Positions 10,172-20,321 are shown, numbered from the stretch's first letter. The stretch is 64,000 nucleotides of DNA from Pseudomonas graminis (GCF_900111735.1 NZ_FOHW01000003.1:212383-276382); one strand, 5' to 3'. Notes: generated by a model not told the origin, from the letters alone. Translations and numbers: made by a program.

Positions 10172-11464
10172 ATGGCCTCCAACACGGGCAAAGGCAAGGC
10201 GATATTTCGCGTTGTCAGCGGCAACTTCCTTGAAATGTTTGACTTCATGGTCTATGGCTTCTACGCCACTGCCATCGCCAAAACCTTCTTCCCTGCCGAC
10301 AGTGAATTCGCATCGTTGATGCTGTCGCTGGCGACCTTCGGGGCCGGCTTCCTTATGCGCCCGCTGGGTGCAATCTTCCTCGGCGCCTACATCGACCATC
10401 ACGGCCGGAAAAAAGGCCTGGTCATCACCTTGGCGATGATGGCCATGGGCACGGTGCTGATTGCCTGCGTGCCGGGTTACGCGACCCTGGGCGTTGCCGC
10501 ACCCATCCTGGTGTTGGTTGGCCGCCTGCTGCAAGGCTTCTCGGCCGGCGTTGAACTGGGCGGTGTCTCGGTGTATCTGGCGGAGATTTCAACGCCAGGC
10601 CGCAAGGGTTTCTTCGTCAGCTGGCAGTCGGCTAGCCAACAGGCCGCGGTGGTTTTCGCCGGCCTGCTGGGCGTCGGTCTGAACCATTGGTTGAGCCCGG
10701 AAGACATGGGCCAATGGGGCTGGCGTGTGCCGTTCCTGATTGGCTGTCTGATCGTTCCGGCGATCTTCGTGATCCGCCGTTCGCTTGAAGAAACCCCCGA
10801 GTTCGAAGCCCGCGCGCAGCATCACCGCCCAAGCCTGGGCGAAGTGGTCAAGTCGATCGGTCAGAACTTCGGCCTTGTCATCGCCGGCATGGCGCTGGTG
10901 GTCATGACCACCGTGTCGTTCTACCTGATCACCGCCTACACCCCGACCTTCGGCAAAAACGAGCTGCACCTGTCTGATCTGGACAGCTTGCTGGTGACCG
11001 TCTGCGTCGGTATTTCGAACTTCATCTGGCTGCCAGTGATGGGCGCGCTGTCGGACCGGATCGGCCGCAAACCGCTGCTGCTGGCGGCGACCATTCTGGC
11101 AATCATCACGGCGTACCCTGCCCTGTCCTGGCTGACCGCCAACCCGAGCTTCGGCAATCTGCTGATGGTCGAGCTGTGGTTGTCGTTCCTGTACGGTTCG
11201 TACAACGGCGCGATGGTGGTTTCCCTGACCGAAATCATGCCGGTCGAAGTGCGCACTACCGGCTTCTCCCTGGCCTATAGCCTGGCGACCGCGACGTTCG
11301 GCGGCTTCACGCCGGCGGCCTGTACCTACCTGATCCACGTGCTGGACAACAAAGCGGCACCGGGCATCTGGCTGAGCGGCGCTGCGGTGATGGGCCTGAT
11401 CGCCACGCTGGTGCTGTTCCGCAAGGGTCAGACGCGGATTGAGGGCGTGACGGCGGTGAGCTGA
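10172..11464 (+). CDS. MFS metabolite:H+ symporter, citrate/tricarballylate type
   Basis: Twelve-helix major facilitator of 430 residues. The N-terminus [20 protein letters not shown] and the loop DHHGRKKGL match the MHS subfamily (CitA, TcuC, ProP, KgtP). The segments [20 protein letters not shown] and [20 protein letters not shown] are typical of the citrate/tricarballylate symporters CitA and TcuC. It would import a di- or tricarboxylate with protons across the inner membrane. No catabolic or sensor genes lie beside it, so the substrate is inferred. The region 9914-10171 upstream shows no gene, and the ribosome-binding site is weak. A strong terminator follows at 11506. Confidence 0.8.
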   Translation: MASNTGKGKAIFRVVSGNFLEMFDFMVYGFYATAIAKTFFPADSEFASLMLSLATFGAGFLMRPLGAIFLGAYIDHHGRKKGLVITLAMMAMGTVLIACVPGYATLGVAAPILVLVGRLLQGFSAGVELGGVSVYLAEISTPGRKGFFVSWQSASQQAAVVFAGLLGVGLNHWLSPEDMGQWGWRVPFLIGCLIVPAIFVIRRSLEETPEFEARAQHHRPSLGEVVKSIGQNFGLVIAGMALVVMTTVSFYLITAYTPTFGKNELHLSDLDSLLVTVCVGISNFIWLPVMGALSDRIGRKPLLLAATILAIITAYPALSWLTANPSFGNLLMVELWLSFLYGSYNGAMVVSLTEIMPVEVRTTGFSLAYSLATATFGGFTPAACTYLIHVLDNKAAPGIWLSGAAVMGLIATLVLFRKGQTRIEGVTAVS

Positions 11465-11505
11465 TCGCAGAGAGCTGCAAGCTGCAAGCTGCAAGTAAAA
11501 ACAGA

Positions 11506-11536
11506 GACGCCCCGACTGGTTCGGGGCGTCTTTGTT
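11506..11536 (+). terminator. Rho-independent terminator after the MFS gene
   Basis: Ten-bp stem GACGCCCCGA / TCGGGGCGTC with loop CTGGT, followed by TTTGTTT. It sits 42 bp after the MFS stop codon. The hairpin core reappears in inverted orientation at 11831-11860. Confidence 0.85.
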
Positions 11537-11558
11537 TCGGCAGGGCATCGACGCCAAC

Positions 11559-11648
11559 TGTAGGAGCGCGCTTGCCCGCGATGGCGGTGGGTCAGTCAAA
11601 GTATCCAGCGGCTGACACGCCCCGATCGCGGGCAAGCGCGCTCCTACA
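11559..11648. repeat. REPIN, type 1 (GGAGCGCGCTTGCCCGCGAT arms)
   Basis: Two REP sequences in inverted orientation. The left arm starts TGTAGGAGCGCGCTTGCCCG and the right arm ends CGGGCAAGCGCGCTCCTACA, about 40 bases apart. This is the classical Pseudomonas REPIN form, mobilised in trans by RAYT transposases. No RAYT gene is in this window. Confidence 0.9.
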
Positions 11649-11690
11649 GGTGATCGGTGCTGAATCCGGAAGCCGCGTCAGGTCAGGACC

Positions 11691-11780
11691 TACAAGGAGC
11701 CGGCTTGCTGGCGAATGCGTCGGGGCAGCGCGAGCAATAGTGGATGACACTCCGCCCTCGCCAGCAAGCCGGCTCCCACA
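11691..11780. repeat. REPIN, type 2 (GGAGCCGGCTTGCTGGCGAA arms)
   Basis: An inverted pair of a second REP type: AAGGAGCCGGCTTGCTGGCG on the left and GCCAGCAAGCCGGCTCCCAC on the right. It lies 42 bp after the type 1 REPIN. The same type 1 then type 2 order recurs at 62749-62898. Confidence 0.88.
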
Positions 11781-11830
11781 GGATGACCGCCCATTGCCAG
11801 GTCTTACGCCTGGCAGAAAGACCAACAAAA

Positions 11831-11860
11831 ACGCCCCGAACCAGTCGGGGCGTTTCTTTT
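11831..11860 (-). terminator. Rho-independent terminator of gap
   Basis: Hairpin CGCCCCGA / TCGGGGCG; read on the minus strand it is followed by a T-rich tract (GTTTTTGTTGG). Its loop and stem are the inverted copy of the terminator at 11506. It lies about 50 bp past the gap stop codon. Confidence 0.8.
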
Positions 11861-11907
11861 TGCTTCGCGGTTCAGCTTGCGGCTTGCGGCTTACCGCTGC
11901 TTTCAAC

Positions 11908-13356
11908 CTACTTCGGGAAGGCTGGCGGGTTGACCCCGGTCATTTCTTCCATCACGCGAACGACCTGGCAGCTGTAGCCGAACTCGTTGTCGTACCAGAC
12001 GTACAACACAACGCGGTTGTCCATGGCGATGGTCGCTTCGGCATCCACCACGCCGGCGTAACGCGAGCCAACGAAGTCGGTGGAGACCACTTCCAGAGAG
12101 TTCACGAAGTCGATCTGTTTGTGCAGATCCGAATACAGCGCAGTGTGGCGCAGGTATTCGTTCATCTCTTCGCGGGTGGTTGCGGTGCCCAGGTTCAGGT
12201 TGAGGATGGCCATGGACACGTTTGGCGTTGGAACGCGGATCGCGTTACCGGTCAGCTTGCCGGCCAGCTCGGGCAATGCCTTCGCCGCTGCAGTGGCCGC
12301 GCCGGTTTCGGTGATGACCATGTTCAGCGCGGCGCTGCGGCCACGGCGATCGCCCTTGTGGAAGTTGTCGATCAGGTTCTGGTCGTTGGTGTACGAGTGA
12401 ACCGTTTCAACGTGACCATTGACGATGCCGAACTTGTCATTGACCGCCTTGAGCACCGGCACGATGGCGTTGGTGGTGCAGGACGCCGCCGAGATGATCT
12501 TGTCATCAGCGGTGATCTGCTGATGGTTGATGCCGTGAACGATGTTCTTCAGTTTGCCCTTGCCCGGCGCGGTCAGAACCACGCGGTCGATGCCTGGGCA
12601 TTGCAGGTGCTGGCCCAGGCCCTCGGCATCGCGCCACACACCGGTGTTGTCGACCAGCAGCGCGTCGTTGATACCGTACTGGGTGTAATCCACCTCGGCC
12701 GGGTTCTTGGCGTAGATCACCTGAATCAGGTTGCCGTTGGCGCAAATGGTGTTGTTGGCTTCATCAATGGTGATGGTGCCGTCGAAAGGACCGTGGACCG
12801 AGTCACGGCGCAGCAGGCTCGCGCGCTTGACCAGATCGTTTTCAGCGCCTTTGCGGACCACGATGGCGCGCAGACGCAGGCCGTCGCCGCCACCGGTTTT
12901 TTCGATCAGGATGCGCGCCAGCAGACGACCGATGCGACCGAAGCCATACAGTACGACGTCAGTGCCCTTGCGCTCGCCGGAGTTCTGCTGGCCGATGACT
13001 TCGGCCATTTCTTCGCGGACGAACTCTTCGGCGGTGCGGCCATTGCCTTCGGCCTTGAACTTAACGGCCAGCTTGCCCAGGTCCACCGAAGCGGCGCCCA
13101 GTTTGAGCTCGCTCATGGCTTTGACGAGGGGGAACGTCTCGTGTACGGACAACTCGCTGGCGTCAGCCTGGCGGTGACGCGCAAAGCGGTGTGCTTTGAG
13201 AATCGCAATGACTGAACGATTGATCAGGCTGCGGCCATAGATCGAACTCACCACATTATTATTGCGGTAGAGCTGACCGATAAGCGGGATCATCGCCTCG
13301 GCGAGGGCTTCACGATCGATCCATTCACCAAGACACTGGTCGGGCTTCTGAGTCAC
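11908..13356 (-). CDS. gap: Glyceraldehyde-3-phosphate dehydrogenase, long form
   Basis: About 482 residues, roughly 150 more than ordinary GAPDH because of an N-terminal extension (QLYRNNNVVSSIYGRSLINR) found in a proteobacterial subgroup. The Rossmann start VVLYGFGRIGRLLARIL follows that extension. The catalytic cysteine is in ISAASCTTNAIVPVL, with the NDQNLIDNFHKGDRRGRSA substrate region. It oxidises glyceraldehyde-3-phosphate to 1,3-bisphosphoglycerate with NAD(P)+. A GTG at 13356 was chosen because GGAAGG lies 5 bases upstream; an ATG at 13371 is the alternative. It is divergent from mfd, as in P. aeruginosa PA3001-PA3002 (from memory). Confidence 0.9.
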   Translation of the reverse strand: MTQKPDQCLGEWIDREALAEAMIPLIGQLYRNNNVVSSIYGRSLINRSVIAILKAHRFARHRQADASELSVHETFPLVKAMSELKLGAASVDLGKLAVKFKAEGNGRTAEEFVREEMAEVIGQQNSGERKGTDVVLYGFGRIGRLLARILIEKTGGGDGLRLRAIVVRKGAENDLVKRASLLRRDSVHGPFDGTITIDEANNTICANGNLIQVIYAKNPAEVDYTQYGINDALLVDNTGVWRDAEGLGQHLQCPGIDRVVLTAPGKGKLKNIVHGINHQQITADDKIISAASCTTNAIVPVLKAVNDKFGIVNGHVETVHSYTNDQNLIDNFHKGDRRGRSAALNMVITETGAATAAAKALPELAGKLTGNAIRVPTPNVSMAILNLNLGTATTREEMNEYLRHTALYSDLHKQIDFVNSLEVVSTDFVGSRYAGVVDAEATIAMDNRVVLYVWYDNEFGYSCQVVRVMEEMTGVNPPAFPK

Positions 13357-13540
13357 GGGAACCTTCCACATGTAGGGGCTGAAAAAAGGGACTACATTAT
13401 GCACAGGCCTTTGTTTATGAGCAATCCAGACTTTTCACGACCTGGAGCACTACATAATTTCCGGCGCACAAAACTGACAGCGTCTCTGCGGATTAGTTAC
13501 ACTCCCCGGCTTTGCCGCAACGCCTGGAGCTTTAACTTCC

Positions 13541-16500
13541 GTGCCCGTTCTGCGCCTTCCGATTCTGCCTGCTGCAGCAGGCAAACAACATTGGGGTAAC
13601 CTCCCCGGTGCCGCCCTGAGTCTCGCCATCGCCGAGGCTGCCAGCGCCGCGAAACGCTTCACCCTGCTGCTTACCGCAGACAGCCAGAGCGCCGAGCGAC
13701 TGGAACAGGAACTGAAGTTTTTTGCCCCTGATCTCCCGGTCTTGCATTTCCCCGATTGGGAAACCCTGCCCTACGATCTGTTCTCGCCCCATCAGGACAT
13801 CATCTCCCAACGCATTGCCAGCCTTTACCGGCTGCCGGAGCTGGTGCACGGCGTGCTGGTGGTGCCGATCACCACCGCCCTGCACCGCTTGGCGCCGACC
13901 AGTTTCCTGCTGGGCAGCAGCCTGGTGCTCGACGTCGGCCAGAAGCTCGATGTCGACGCCATGCGCACCCGCCTTGAAGCCAGCGGCTATCGCTATGTCG
14001 ACACGGTGTATGAGCATGGCGAGTTCACCGTCCGTGGCGCGCTGATCGACCTGTTCCCGATGGGCAGCAAACTGCCTTACCGCATCGACCTGTTCGATGA
14101 CGAGATCGAAACCCTGCGCACCTTCGAGCCGGAAACCCAGCGCTCCATCGACAAGGTCGATTCGGTGCGTCTGTTGCCGGCGAAGGAATTCCCGCTGCAG
14201 AAGGAAGCGGTGACGCGCTTCAAGGCGCGCTTCCGCGAACGCTTCGACGTCGACTTCCGCCGCAGCCCGATTTTCCAGGACTTGAACAGCGGCATCACGC
14301 CGGCCGGGATCGAGTACTACATTCCGTTGTTCTTCGAAGAAACCTCAACGCTGTTCGACTACCTGCCCCAGGACACCCAGGTGTTCTCGATGCCAGGGAT
14401 CGAAGCGGCGGCCGAGACGTTCTGGAAGGACGTGCGTAACCGCTACGAAGAACGCCGTGTCGACCCGGAGCGCCCGCTGCTGCCACCGGCCGAGCTGTTC
14501 CTGCCGGTCGACGACTGTTTCGCCCGCCTGAAGAACTGGCCCCGCGTGGTTGCCAGCCAGGACGACGTCGAAAGCGGCGTTGGCCGTGAGCGGTTCCCGG
14601 CGCAGGTGCTGCCGGATCTGGCCATCGAATCCAAAGCGAGCCAGCCGCTGGCGGCGCTGTCGAAGTTCCTCGGCGAGTTTCCCGGACGCGTGCTGTTTAC
14701 TGCTGAGTCGGCCGGTCGCCGCGAAGTGCTGCTGGAACTGCTCGAACGCCTGAAGCTGCGCCCGAAAACCCTGGACAGCTGGCAAGAGTTCGTCGACAGC
14801 AAGGAGCGCCTGGCGATCACCATCGCGCCGCTGGATGAAGGCCTGGTGCTGGAAGATCCGGCGTTGGCGCTGGTGGCGGAAAGCCCGCTGTTCGGTCAGC
14901 GGGTCATGCAGCGTCGTCGCCGCGACAAGCGCGCCGACAGCCACGCCAGCGACGCGGTGATCAAGAACCTGGCCGAGCTGCGTGAAGGCGCGCCGGTGGT
15001 GCACATCGATCACGGTGTCGGCCGTTATCTCGGGCTGGCAACGCTGGAAGTCGAGAATCAGGTCGCCGAGTTCCTCATGCTGGCCTACGCCGAAGAGGCC
15101 AAGCTCTACGTGCCAGTGGCCAACCTGCACCTGATCGCCCGCTACACTGGCAGCGATGACGAGCTCGCGCCTCTGCACCGTCTGGGTTCCGAAGCCTGGC
15201 AGAAAGCCAAGCGCAAGGCTGCCGAACAGGTGCGCGATGTGGCCGCCGAGCTGCTCGACATCTATGCCCGCCGCGCGGCCCGCGAAGGGTATGCCTTCGC
15301 CGATCCGAAACTGGACTACGACACCTTCAGCGCCGGCTTCCCGTTCGAAGAAACCCCGGACCAGCAGACCACCATCGAAGCCGTGCGCGCCGACATGCTC
15401 GCGCCCAAGCCCATGGACCGTCTGGTCTGTGGCGACGTCGGTTTCGGCAAGACCGAAGTGGCCATGCGCGCGGCATTCATCGCTGTACACGGCGGTCGCC
15501 AAGTGGCGATTCTGGTGCCGACCACCCTCCTCGCTCAGCAGCACTACAACAGTTTCCGCGACCGCTTCGCTGACTGGCCGGTGACGGTTGAGGTGATGAG
15601 CCGCTTCAAATCGGCAAAAGAGATCAACGCCGCCGTGGCCGATCTGGCCGAGGGCAAGATCGACATCGTCATCGGCACCCACAAGTTGCTGCAGGACGAC
15701 GTCAAGGTCAAAAACCTGGGGCTGGTGATCATCGACGAAGAGCACCGCTTCGGTGTGCGTCAGAAGGAACAGCTCAAGGCCCTGCGCAGCGAGGTCGACA
15801 TCCTGACCCTCACCGCGACGCCGATCCCGCGGACCCTGAACATGGCCGTGGCGGGCATGCGTGACTTGTCGATCATCGCCACGCCGCCAGCCCGTCGTCT
15901 GTCGGTACGCACCTTCGTCATGGAGCAGAACAAGCCGACGGTCAAAGAGGCGTTGCTGCGTGAATTGCTGCGCGGCGGTCAGGTGTACTACCTGCACAAC
16001 GATGTGAAGACCATCGAGAAATGCGCGGCGGACCTGGCCGAACTGGTGCCGGAAGCGCGCATCGGCATCGGCCACGGACAGATGCACGAACGTGATCTCG
16101 AACAGGTGATGAGCGACTTCTACCACAAGCGCTTCAACGTGCTGATCGCCTCGACCATCATCGAGACCGGCATCGACGTGCCGAGCGCCAACACCATCAT
16201 CATCGAGCGCGCCGACAAATTCGGTCTGGCCCAGCTGCACCAGTTGCGCGGCCGGGTCGGGCGCAGTCACCACCAGGCCTACGCCTACCTGCTGACGCCG
16301 CCACGCAAGCAGATTACCCCCGATGCCGAGAAGCGTCTGGAGGCGATCGCCAACACCCAAGACCTCGGTGCGGGCTTCGTGCTCGCCACCAATGACCTCG
16401 AAATCCGTGGCGCCGGCGAGCTGCTCGGCGATGGCCAGAGCGGGCAGATCCAGGCGGTGGGTTTCACCCTGTACATGGAAATGCTCGAACGCGCGGTGAA

Positions 16501-17005
16501 GTCGATCCGCAAGGGCGAGCAGCCTAACCTCGACCAGCCGCTGGGTGGCGGTCCCGAGGTGAATCTGCGGGTGCCGGGGCTGATTCCGGAAGCCTATCTG
16601 CCGGACGTTCATACGCGCCTGATTCTGTACAAGCGCATTGCCAACGCCGCCGACGAAGAGGGTCTGAAGGACCTGCAGGTCGAAATGATCGATCGCTTCG
16701 GTCTGTTGCCCGAGCCCACCAAGAATCTGGTGCGCCTGACTTCGCTGAAGCTGAAGGCCGAGCAACTGGGCATCAAGAAAGTCGACGCCGGCCCCCAGGG
16801 TGGACGCATCGAATTCGCGGCGGAGACTCCGGTTGACCCGCTGACGCTGATCAAGCTGATCCAGAGCCAGCCCAAACGCTACAAGTTCGAAGGCGCCACG
16901 CTGTTCAAATTCATGGTGCCGATGGAGCGCCCCGAGGAACGCTTCGCCACGCTGGAGGCGCTGTTCGAGCGCTTGACCCCACCGCCTTCCAAAAAATCGG
17001 CTTAA
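13541..17005 (+). CDS. mfd: Transcription-repair coupling factor Mfd
   Basis: 1154 residues from a GTG start, normal for Mfd. It pushes stalled RNA polymerase off damaged DNA and recruits UvrA. The UvrB-like N-terminal module has FPDWETLPYDLFSPHQDII. The RNA-polymerase interaction domain is around HIDHGVGRYLGL, and the RecG-like translocase has Walker A GDVGFGKTEVAMRA, box II DEEHRFGV and motif III TATPIPRTLN. RGRVGRSHHQAYAYLL belongs to the TRG region, and the C-terminal D7 module is present. All motifs are intact. The csiV-like gene starts 10 bp after the stop, so they are probably co-transcribed. Confidence 0.97.
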   Translation: MPVLRLPILPAAAGKQHWGNLPGAALSLAIAEAASAAKRFTLLLTADSQSAERLEQELKFFAPDLPVLHFPDWETLPYDLFSPHQDIISQRIASLYRLPELVHGVLVVPITTALHRLAPTSFLLGSSLVLDVGQKLDVDAMRTRLEASGYRYVDTVYEHGEFTVRGALIDLFPMGSKLPYRIDLFDDEIETLRTFEPETQRSIDKVDSVRLLPAKEFPLQKEAVTRFKARFRERFDVDFRRSPIFQDLNSGITPAGIEYYIPLFFEETSTLFDYLPQDTQVFSMPGIEAAAETFWKDVRNRYEERRVDPERPLLPPAELFLPVDDCFARLKNWPRVVASQDDVESGVGRERFPAQVLPDLAIESKASQPLAALSKFLGEFPGRVLFTAESAGRREVLLELLERLKLRPKTLDSWQEFVDSKERLAITIAPLDEGLVLEDPALALVAESPLFGQRVMQRRRRDKRADSHASDAVIKNLAELREGAPVVHIDHGVGRYLGLATLEVENQVAEFLMLAYAEEAKLYVPVANLHLIARYTGSDDELAPLHRLGSEAWQKAKRKAAEQVRDVAAELLDIYARRAAREGYAFADPKLDYDTFSAGFPFEETPDQQTTIEAVRADMLAPKPMDRLVCGDVGFGKTEVAMRAAFIAVHGGRQVAILVPTTLLAQQHYNSFRDRFADWPVTVEVMSRFKSAKEINAAVADLAEGKIDIVIGTHKLLQDDVKVKNLGLVIIDEEHRFGVRQKEQLKALRSEVDILTLTATPIPRTLNMAVAGMRDLSIIATPPARRLSVRTFVMEQNKPTVKEALLRELLRGGQVYYLHNDVKTIEKCAADLAELVPEARIGIGHGQMHERDLEQVMSDFYHKRFNVLIASTIIETGIDVPSANTIIIERADKFGLAQLHQLRGRVGRSHHQAYAYLLTPPRKQITPDAEKRLEAIANTQDLGAGFVLATNDLEIRGAGELLGDGQSGQIQAVGFTLYMEMLERAVKSIRKGEQPNLDQPLGGGPEVNLRVPGLIPEAYLPDVHTRLILYKRIANAADEEGLKDLQVEMIDRFGLLPEPTKNLVRLTSLKLKAEQLGIKKVDAGPQGGRIEFAAETPVDPLTLIKLIQSQPKRYKFEGATLFKFMVPMERPEERFATLEALFERLTPPPSKKSA

Positions 17006-17014
17006 GGATTCACC

Positions 17015-17551
17015 ATGGGTTTGATCCGCTCCTTCACCCTGCTGCTGGTGCTGTTCGCGCCAGCGGCCTTCGCCGATGGCGCCTATCAGGTGGAACTGAT
17101 CCTTTTCCGCCAGAACGGCGAGCCGGCGGCGACCAATCAACCCGCTCCGGAAGACTGGGCCGCCGGGGCGCAACAGCTGGGCGCGGACAGCCAGACGCCG
17201 ACAGCGCTGGACGGTCTGGCGAACAAGCTCGAATCAGGCGACGGCTATAAAGTGCTGCTGCACAAAGCCTGGCAACAGGACCTCAGCGCCACACCGAGCA
17301 AGGTGGCGATCAGTGACGGCCAGGAGCAGTTCGGCCACTTCCCCATCGAGGGCACGGTGAGCCTGGGGCTGGCGCGCTTTACCGACATCGACGCGAACTT
17401 CTGGGTCAACCAGCTGGACAGCCACGGCGTGCTGGTGACCAGCGAGCGAATGCGTCAGGCGACCCGGGTCAGAAACGGAGAACTTACTTACATGGACAAC
17501 GGAAGCCTCGCCATGCTGATCAAGGTTTCTCCCGTCCAGCCACCCCGTTGA
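17015..17551 (+). CDS. csiV: CsiV-family periplasmic protein
   Basis: 178 residues with a cleavable signal peptide (MGLIRSFTLLLVLFAPAAFA, cleavage after Ala-Phe-Ala). The mature start YQVELILFRQNG is the characteristic opening of the CsiV family (cell shape and peptidoglycan-binding protein described in Shewanella). The C-terminal segment LARFTDIDANFWV also fits. It is tightly coupled behind mfd (10 bp) and 13 bp ahead of the SNF2 helicase gene. The precise role in Pseudomonas is not known to me. Confidence 0.75.
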   Translation: MGLIRSFTLLLVLFAPAAFADGAYQVELILFRQNGEPAATNQPAPEDWAAGAQQLGADSQTPTALDGLANKLESGDGYKVLLHKAWQQDLSATPSKVAISDGQEQFGHFPIEGTVSLGLARFTDIDANFWVNQLDSHGVLVTSERMRQATRVRNGELTYMDNGSLAMLIKVSPVQPPR

Positions 17552-17564
17552 CGCAGGCCTAGAC

Positions 17565-20273
17565 GTGGCGTCCAACCTGGAAAAAGCCCTCGCCCTGCCG
17601 TGGGAACCGCTGTTCAAAACGCAATCCGTCGAGCGGGGTCTGGAGTACGCGCGGCAGCAGCGCGTGATGCTCGAACACTTGAGCGGAGATGTCGTGCGCA
17701 CGGTTTGCCGGGGCTCAAGCCTGGAGGTCTACACCCAGACGCTGTTGTTCAAGGACCCGGAGCGCACGCGCAACTTCATTGTCGGCAAATGCACCTGCCC
17801 GGTCAGAAACAACTGCAAGCACTGTGCGGCGGCGCTGTTCTTTTTGCAGGACCCGGAAAACAGCCCCGGCATTCTCGCTGCGGTCGACGGCGAATCGGTT
17901 GCCCGCAGGCCGAAAGTCGTCGAGCAAAAACCCAAGTTGCCCGAGCGCCTGGAAAAGAACATCAAACCCGAGCCACGGCTGATACTCGCCAGCTTCGAAT
18001 ACAGCGCCTACGAGCCCCGTAACGGCAAGATGCAGCGGCACATCCAGCACCGCGCGGCCCTGGCGTTCCGCTACCGGGAATCCTATGTGTCCGGTGTGCC
18101 CGCCCCCGGCCGTGGCGGCGACATCCTCTGGCACCTGCCGGACGAAATATTGCGCACGCGCCGCCATCCGGAGCGTGAAGGCGAGTACCGCAAGCAGCTG
18201 CAGGAGCTGGGCTTTCGCATCGCCACCCGGCAGAGCAAGGCGCTGCCGGACAGTGCCGGCGAGATGTTCGAACTGGCCACCGACAAGGCCTGGCTGAGCT
18301 TCATTCTCGACGAGTTGCCCCGGCTGCGCGCCGAAGGCTGGCAGATCGAAATGAGCGAAGACTTCGGCTTCGACGTCACGCCGGTGGACGACTGGTATGC
18401 CGTGGTCGACGACGAGCCTGAGCGGGACTGGTTCGATCTGGAGCTGGGGATCATCGTCAACGGCGAGCGGCTGAGCCTGCTGCCGATCCTGATCAACCTG
18501 CTGCGCACGCACCCGGAATTGATGACCGCCAGCGGCATCGCCAAGCGTCGGGACGACGAGCAGTTGCTGGTTCAGCTCAACCATTTCACCCAGCGCGGCG
18601 GCGTGCCGATTCAGGTGGCGCTGCCTTATGGGCGGCTGAAACCGGTGCTGGCGACCCTGGGCGATTTCTACTGGCGCGAGGACGGCAACAACGCCATTCG
18701 CCTGAACACCGCCGATGCTGCACGGCTGCGGCAGCTGGATGACCTGCCGCTGGTGTGGCAGGGCGGCGACCGGCTGCGGCAGTTCTCCGAACGACTGGTG
18801 AACATCAAGGATGTGCGCGGCGAGGTGCCGGTAGGCCTGAATGCGACGTTGCGGCCTTATCAGCTGGAAGGCCTGAGCTGGATGCAAGCGTTGCGCGAGC
18901 TGGAGGTCGGCGGCGTGCTCGCCGATGACATGGGCCTGGGCAAGACCCTGCAAACCCTGGCGCACCTGCTGCTGGAGAAACAGGCCGGGCGTCTCGACCG
19001 GCCGGCGCTGGTGGTGATGCCCACCAGCCTGATCCCCAACTGGGTGGATGAGGCGAAGCACTTCACGCCGCAACTGAAGGTGCTGGCGTTGTTTGGCACC
19101 CAGCGGCATCAGGATTTCAAGCGCCTGCAGGATTACGACCTGATCCTGACCACCTACGCCCTGCTGCCCCGTGATGTCGAGGTGCTCAGCCAGCAACTGC
19201 TGCATGTGCTGGTGCTCGATGAAGCGCAATACATCAAGAACCCCAACAGCAAAGCGGCGCAGGCCGCGCGTCAGTTGAATGCCCGCCAGCGTCTGTGCCT
19301 GAGCGGCACGCCGCTGGAAAACCACCTGGGCGAGCTGTGGTCGCTGTTCCATTTCCTGATGCCCGGCTGGCTGGGGGATGCCAAGCAGTTCAACAGCAAT
19401 TACCGCACGCCGATCGAGAAGTTCGGCAATGAGCAGCGCCTGGAGCACCTCAACGCGCGGATCAAGCCGTTCCTGCTGCGCCGGACCAAGGAACAGGTTG
19501 CCACCGAGCTGCCGCCGAAGACCGAGATCGTCCATTGGGTCGAACTCAACGACACCCAGCGCGATGTGTACGAGACCATGCGTCTGGCGATGGACAAGAA
19601 GGTGCGCGACGAGATCACCCGCAAAGGCGTGGGGCGCAGTCAGATCATCATTCTTGAAGCGTTGCTCAAGCTGCGTCAGGTTTGCTGTGATCTGCGGCTG
19701 GTGAACAGTGCGCCGGTCAATCCGCGGCAGTCGAGTTCGGCCAAGCTCGACAGTCTGATGGAGATGCTGGAGGAGTTGTTTGCGGAGAATCGCAAAATTC
19801 TGTTGTTCTCGCAGTTCACGTCGATGCTGGAGTTGATCGAGGCGGAGTTGAAGCAGCGCGGGATCGCGTATTCGCTGTTGACGGGGAAGACCAAGGATCG
19901 GCGGGTGCCGGTGCAGGATTTCCAGAGCGGCAAGCATTCGATTTTTCTGATCAGTTTGAAGGCAGGCGGCACGGGGTTGAATCTGACGGCGGCCGATACG
20001 GTGATTCACTACGATCCGTGGTGGAACCCTGCGGCGGAGAATCAGGCGACGGATCGAGCGTATCGGATTGGTCAGGATAAGCCGGTGTTCGTTTACAAGA
20101 TGATTGCTCGGGGGACGGTGGAGGAGAAGATTCAGCATTTGCAGCAGGAGAAGGCGGCGCTGGCGGCGGGTGTGCTGGATGGGCGCAAGGCCGGGGACTG
20201 GAAGTTGCAGGATGAGGATATTGCGGCGTTGTTTGCGCCGTTGCCGGTGGTGGCCAAAAAGGTGAAGCGATAA
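17565..20273 (+). CDS. SWIM zinc-finger SNF2-family helicase
   Basis: 902 residues from a GTG start. A SWIM zinc finger near residues 70-88 (CTCPVRNNCKHCAAALFF, pattern CxCx5CxHC) binds DNA or protein. A bacterial SNF2-associated middle region follows. The ATPase is C-terminal, with motif I DDMGLGKTLQTL, box II DEAQ, motif III LSGTPLENHLGELWSLF, and motifs V-VI AGGTGLNLTAADTVIHYDPW and QATDRAYRIGQ. Such proteins are dsDNA translocases (HepA/RapA-like superfamily 2) with presumed roles in transcription or repair. GC falls in the last 500 bases and codon choice changes (more NNG codons), after which a repeat-rich zone begins. Confidence 0.85.
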   Translation: MASNLEKALALPWEPLFKTQSVERGLEYARQQRVMLEHLSGDVVRTVCRGSSLEVYTQTLLFKDPERTRNFIVGKCTCPVRNNCKHCAAALFFLQDPENSPGILAAVDGESVARRPKVVEQKPKLPERLEKNIKPEPRLILASFEYSAYEPRNGKMQRHIQHRAALAFRYRESYVSGVPAPGRGGDILWHLPDEILRTRRHPEREGEYRKQLQELGFRIATRQSKALPDSAGEMFELATDKAWLSFILDELPRLRAEGWQIEMSEDFGFDVTPVDDWYAVVDDEPERDWFDLELGIIVNGERLSLLPILINLLRTHPELMTASGIAKRRDDEQLLVQLNHFTQRGGVPIQVALPYGRLKPVLATLGDFYWREDGNNAIRLNTADAARLRQLDDLPLVWQGGDRLRQFSERLVNIKDVRGEVPVGLNATLRPYQLEGLSWMQALRELEVGGVLADDMGLGKTLQTLAHLLLEKQAGRLDRPALVVMPTSLIPNWVDEAKHFTPQLKVLALFGTQRHQDFKRLQDYDLILTTYALLPRDVEVLSQQLLHVLVLDEAQYIKNPNSKAAQAARQLNARQRLCLSGTPLENHLGELWSLFHFLMPGWLGDAKQFNSNYRTPIEKFGNEQRLEHLNARIKPFLLRRTKEQVATELPPKTEIVHWVELNDTQRDVYETMRLAMDKKVRDEITRKGVGRSQIIILEALLKLRQVCCDLRLVNSAPVNPRQSSSAKLDSLMEMLEELFAENRKILLFSQFTSMLELIEAELKQRGIAYSLLTGKTKDRRVPVQDFQSGKHSIFLISLKAGGTGLNLTAADTVIHYDPWWNPAAENQATDRAYRIGQDKPVFVYKMIARGTVEEKIQHLQQEKAALAAGVLDGRKAGDWKLQDEDIAALFAPLPVVAKKVKR

Positions 20274-20321
20274 GGCGGGTTTGTTTTTAGGATCAAGATC
20301 AAGATCCTTAAGATCACAAGC

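Noticed and set aside
11559..11780. A CRISPR-like array from the regularly spaced repeats
   Set aside because: The repeats are inverted REP pairs of two different types, not direct repeats with equal spacers, and no cas genes are present.
14345..17173. A 942-codon open frame antisense to mfd
   Set aside because: It is the GC-biased shadow of a fully conserved mfd gene; the composition (Gln, His and Arg-rich) shows no protein family.
17715..20138. An 807-codon open frame antisense to the SNF2 helicase gene
   Set aside because: The sense strand has all SNF2 motifs; the antisense product is low-complexity Gln/Arg/Leu-rich.
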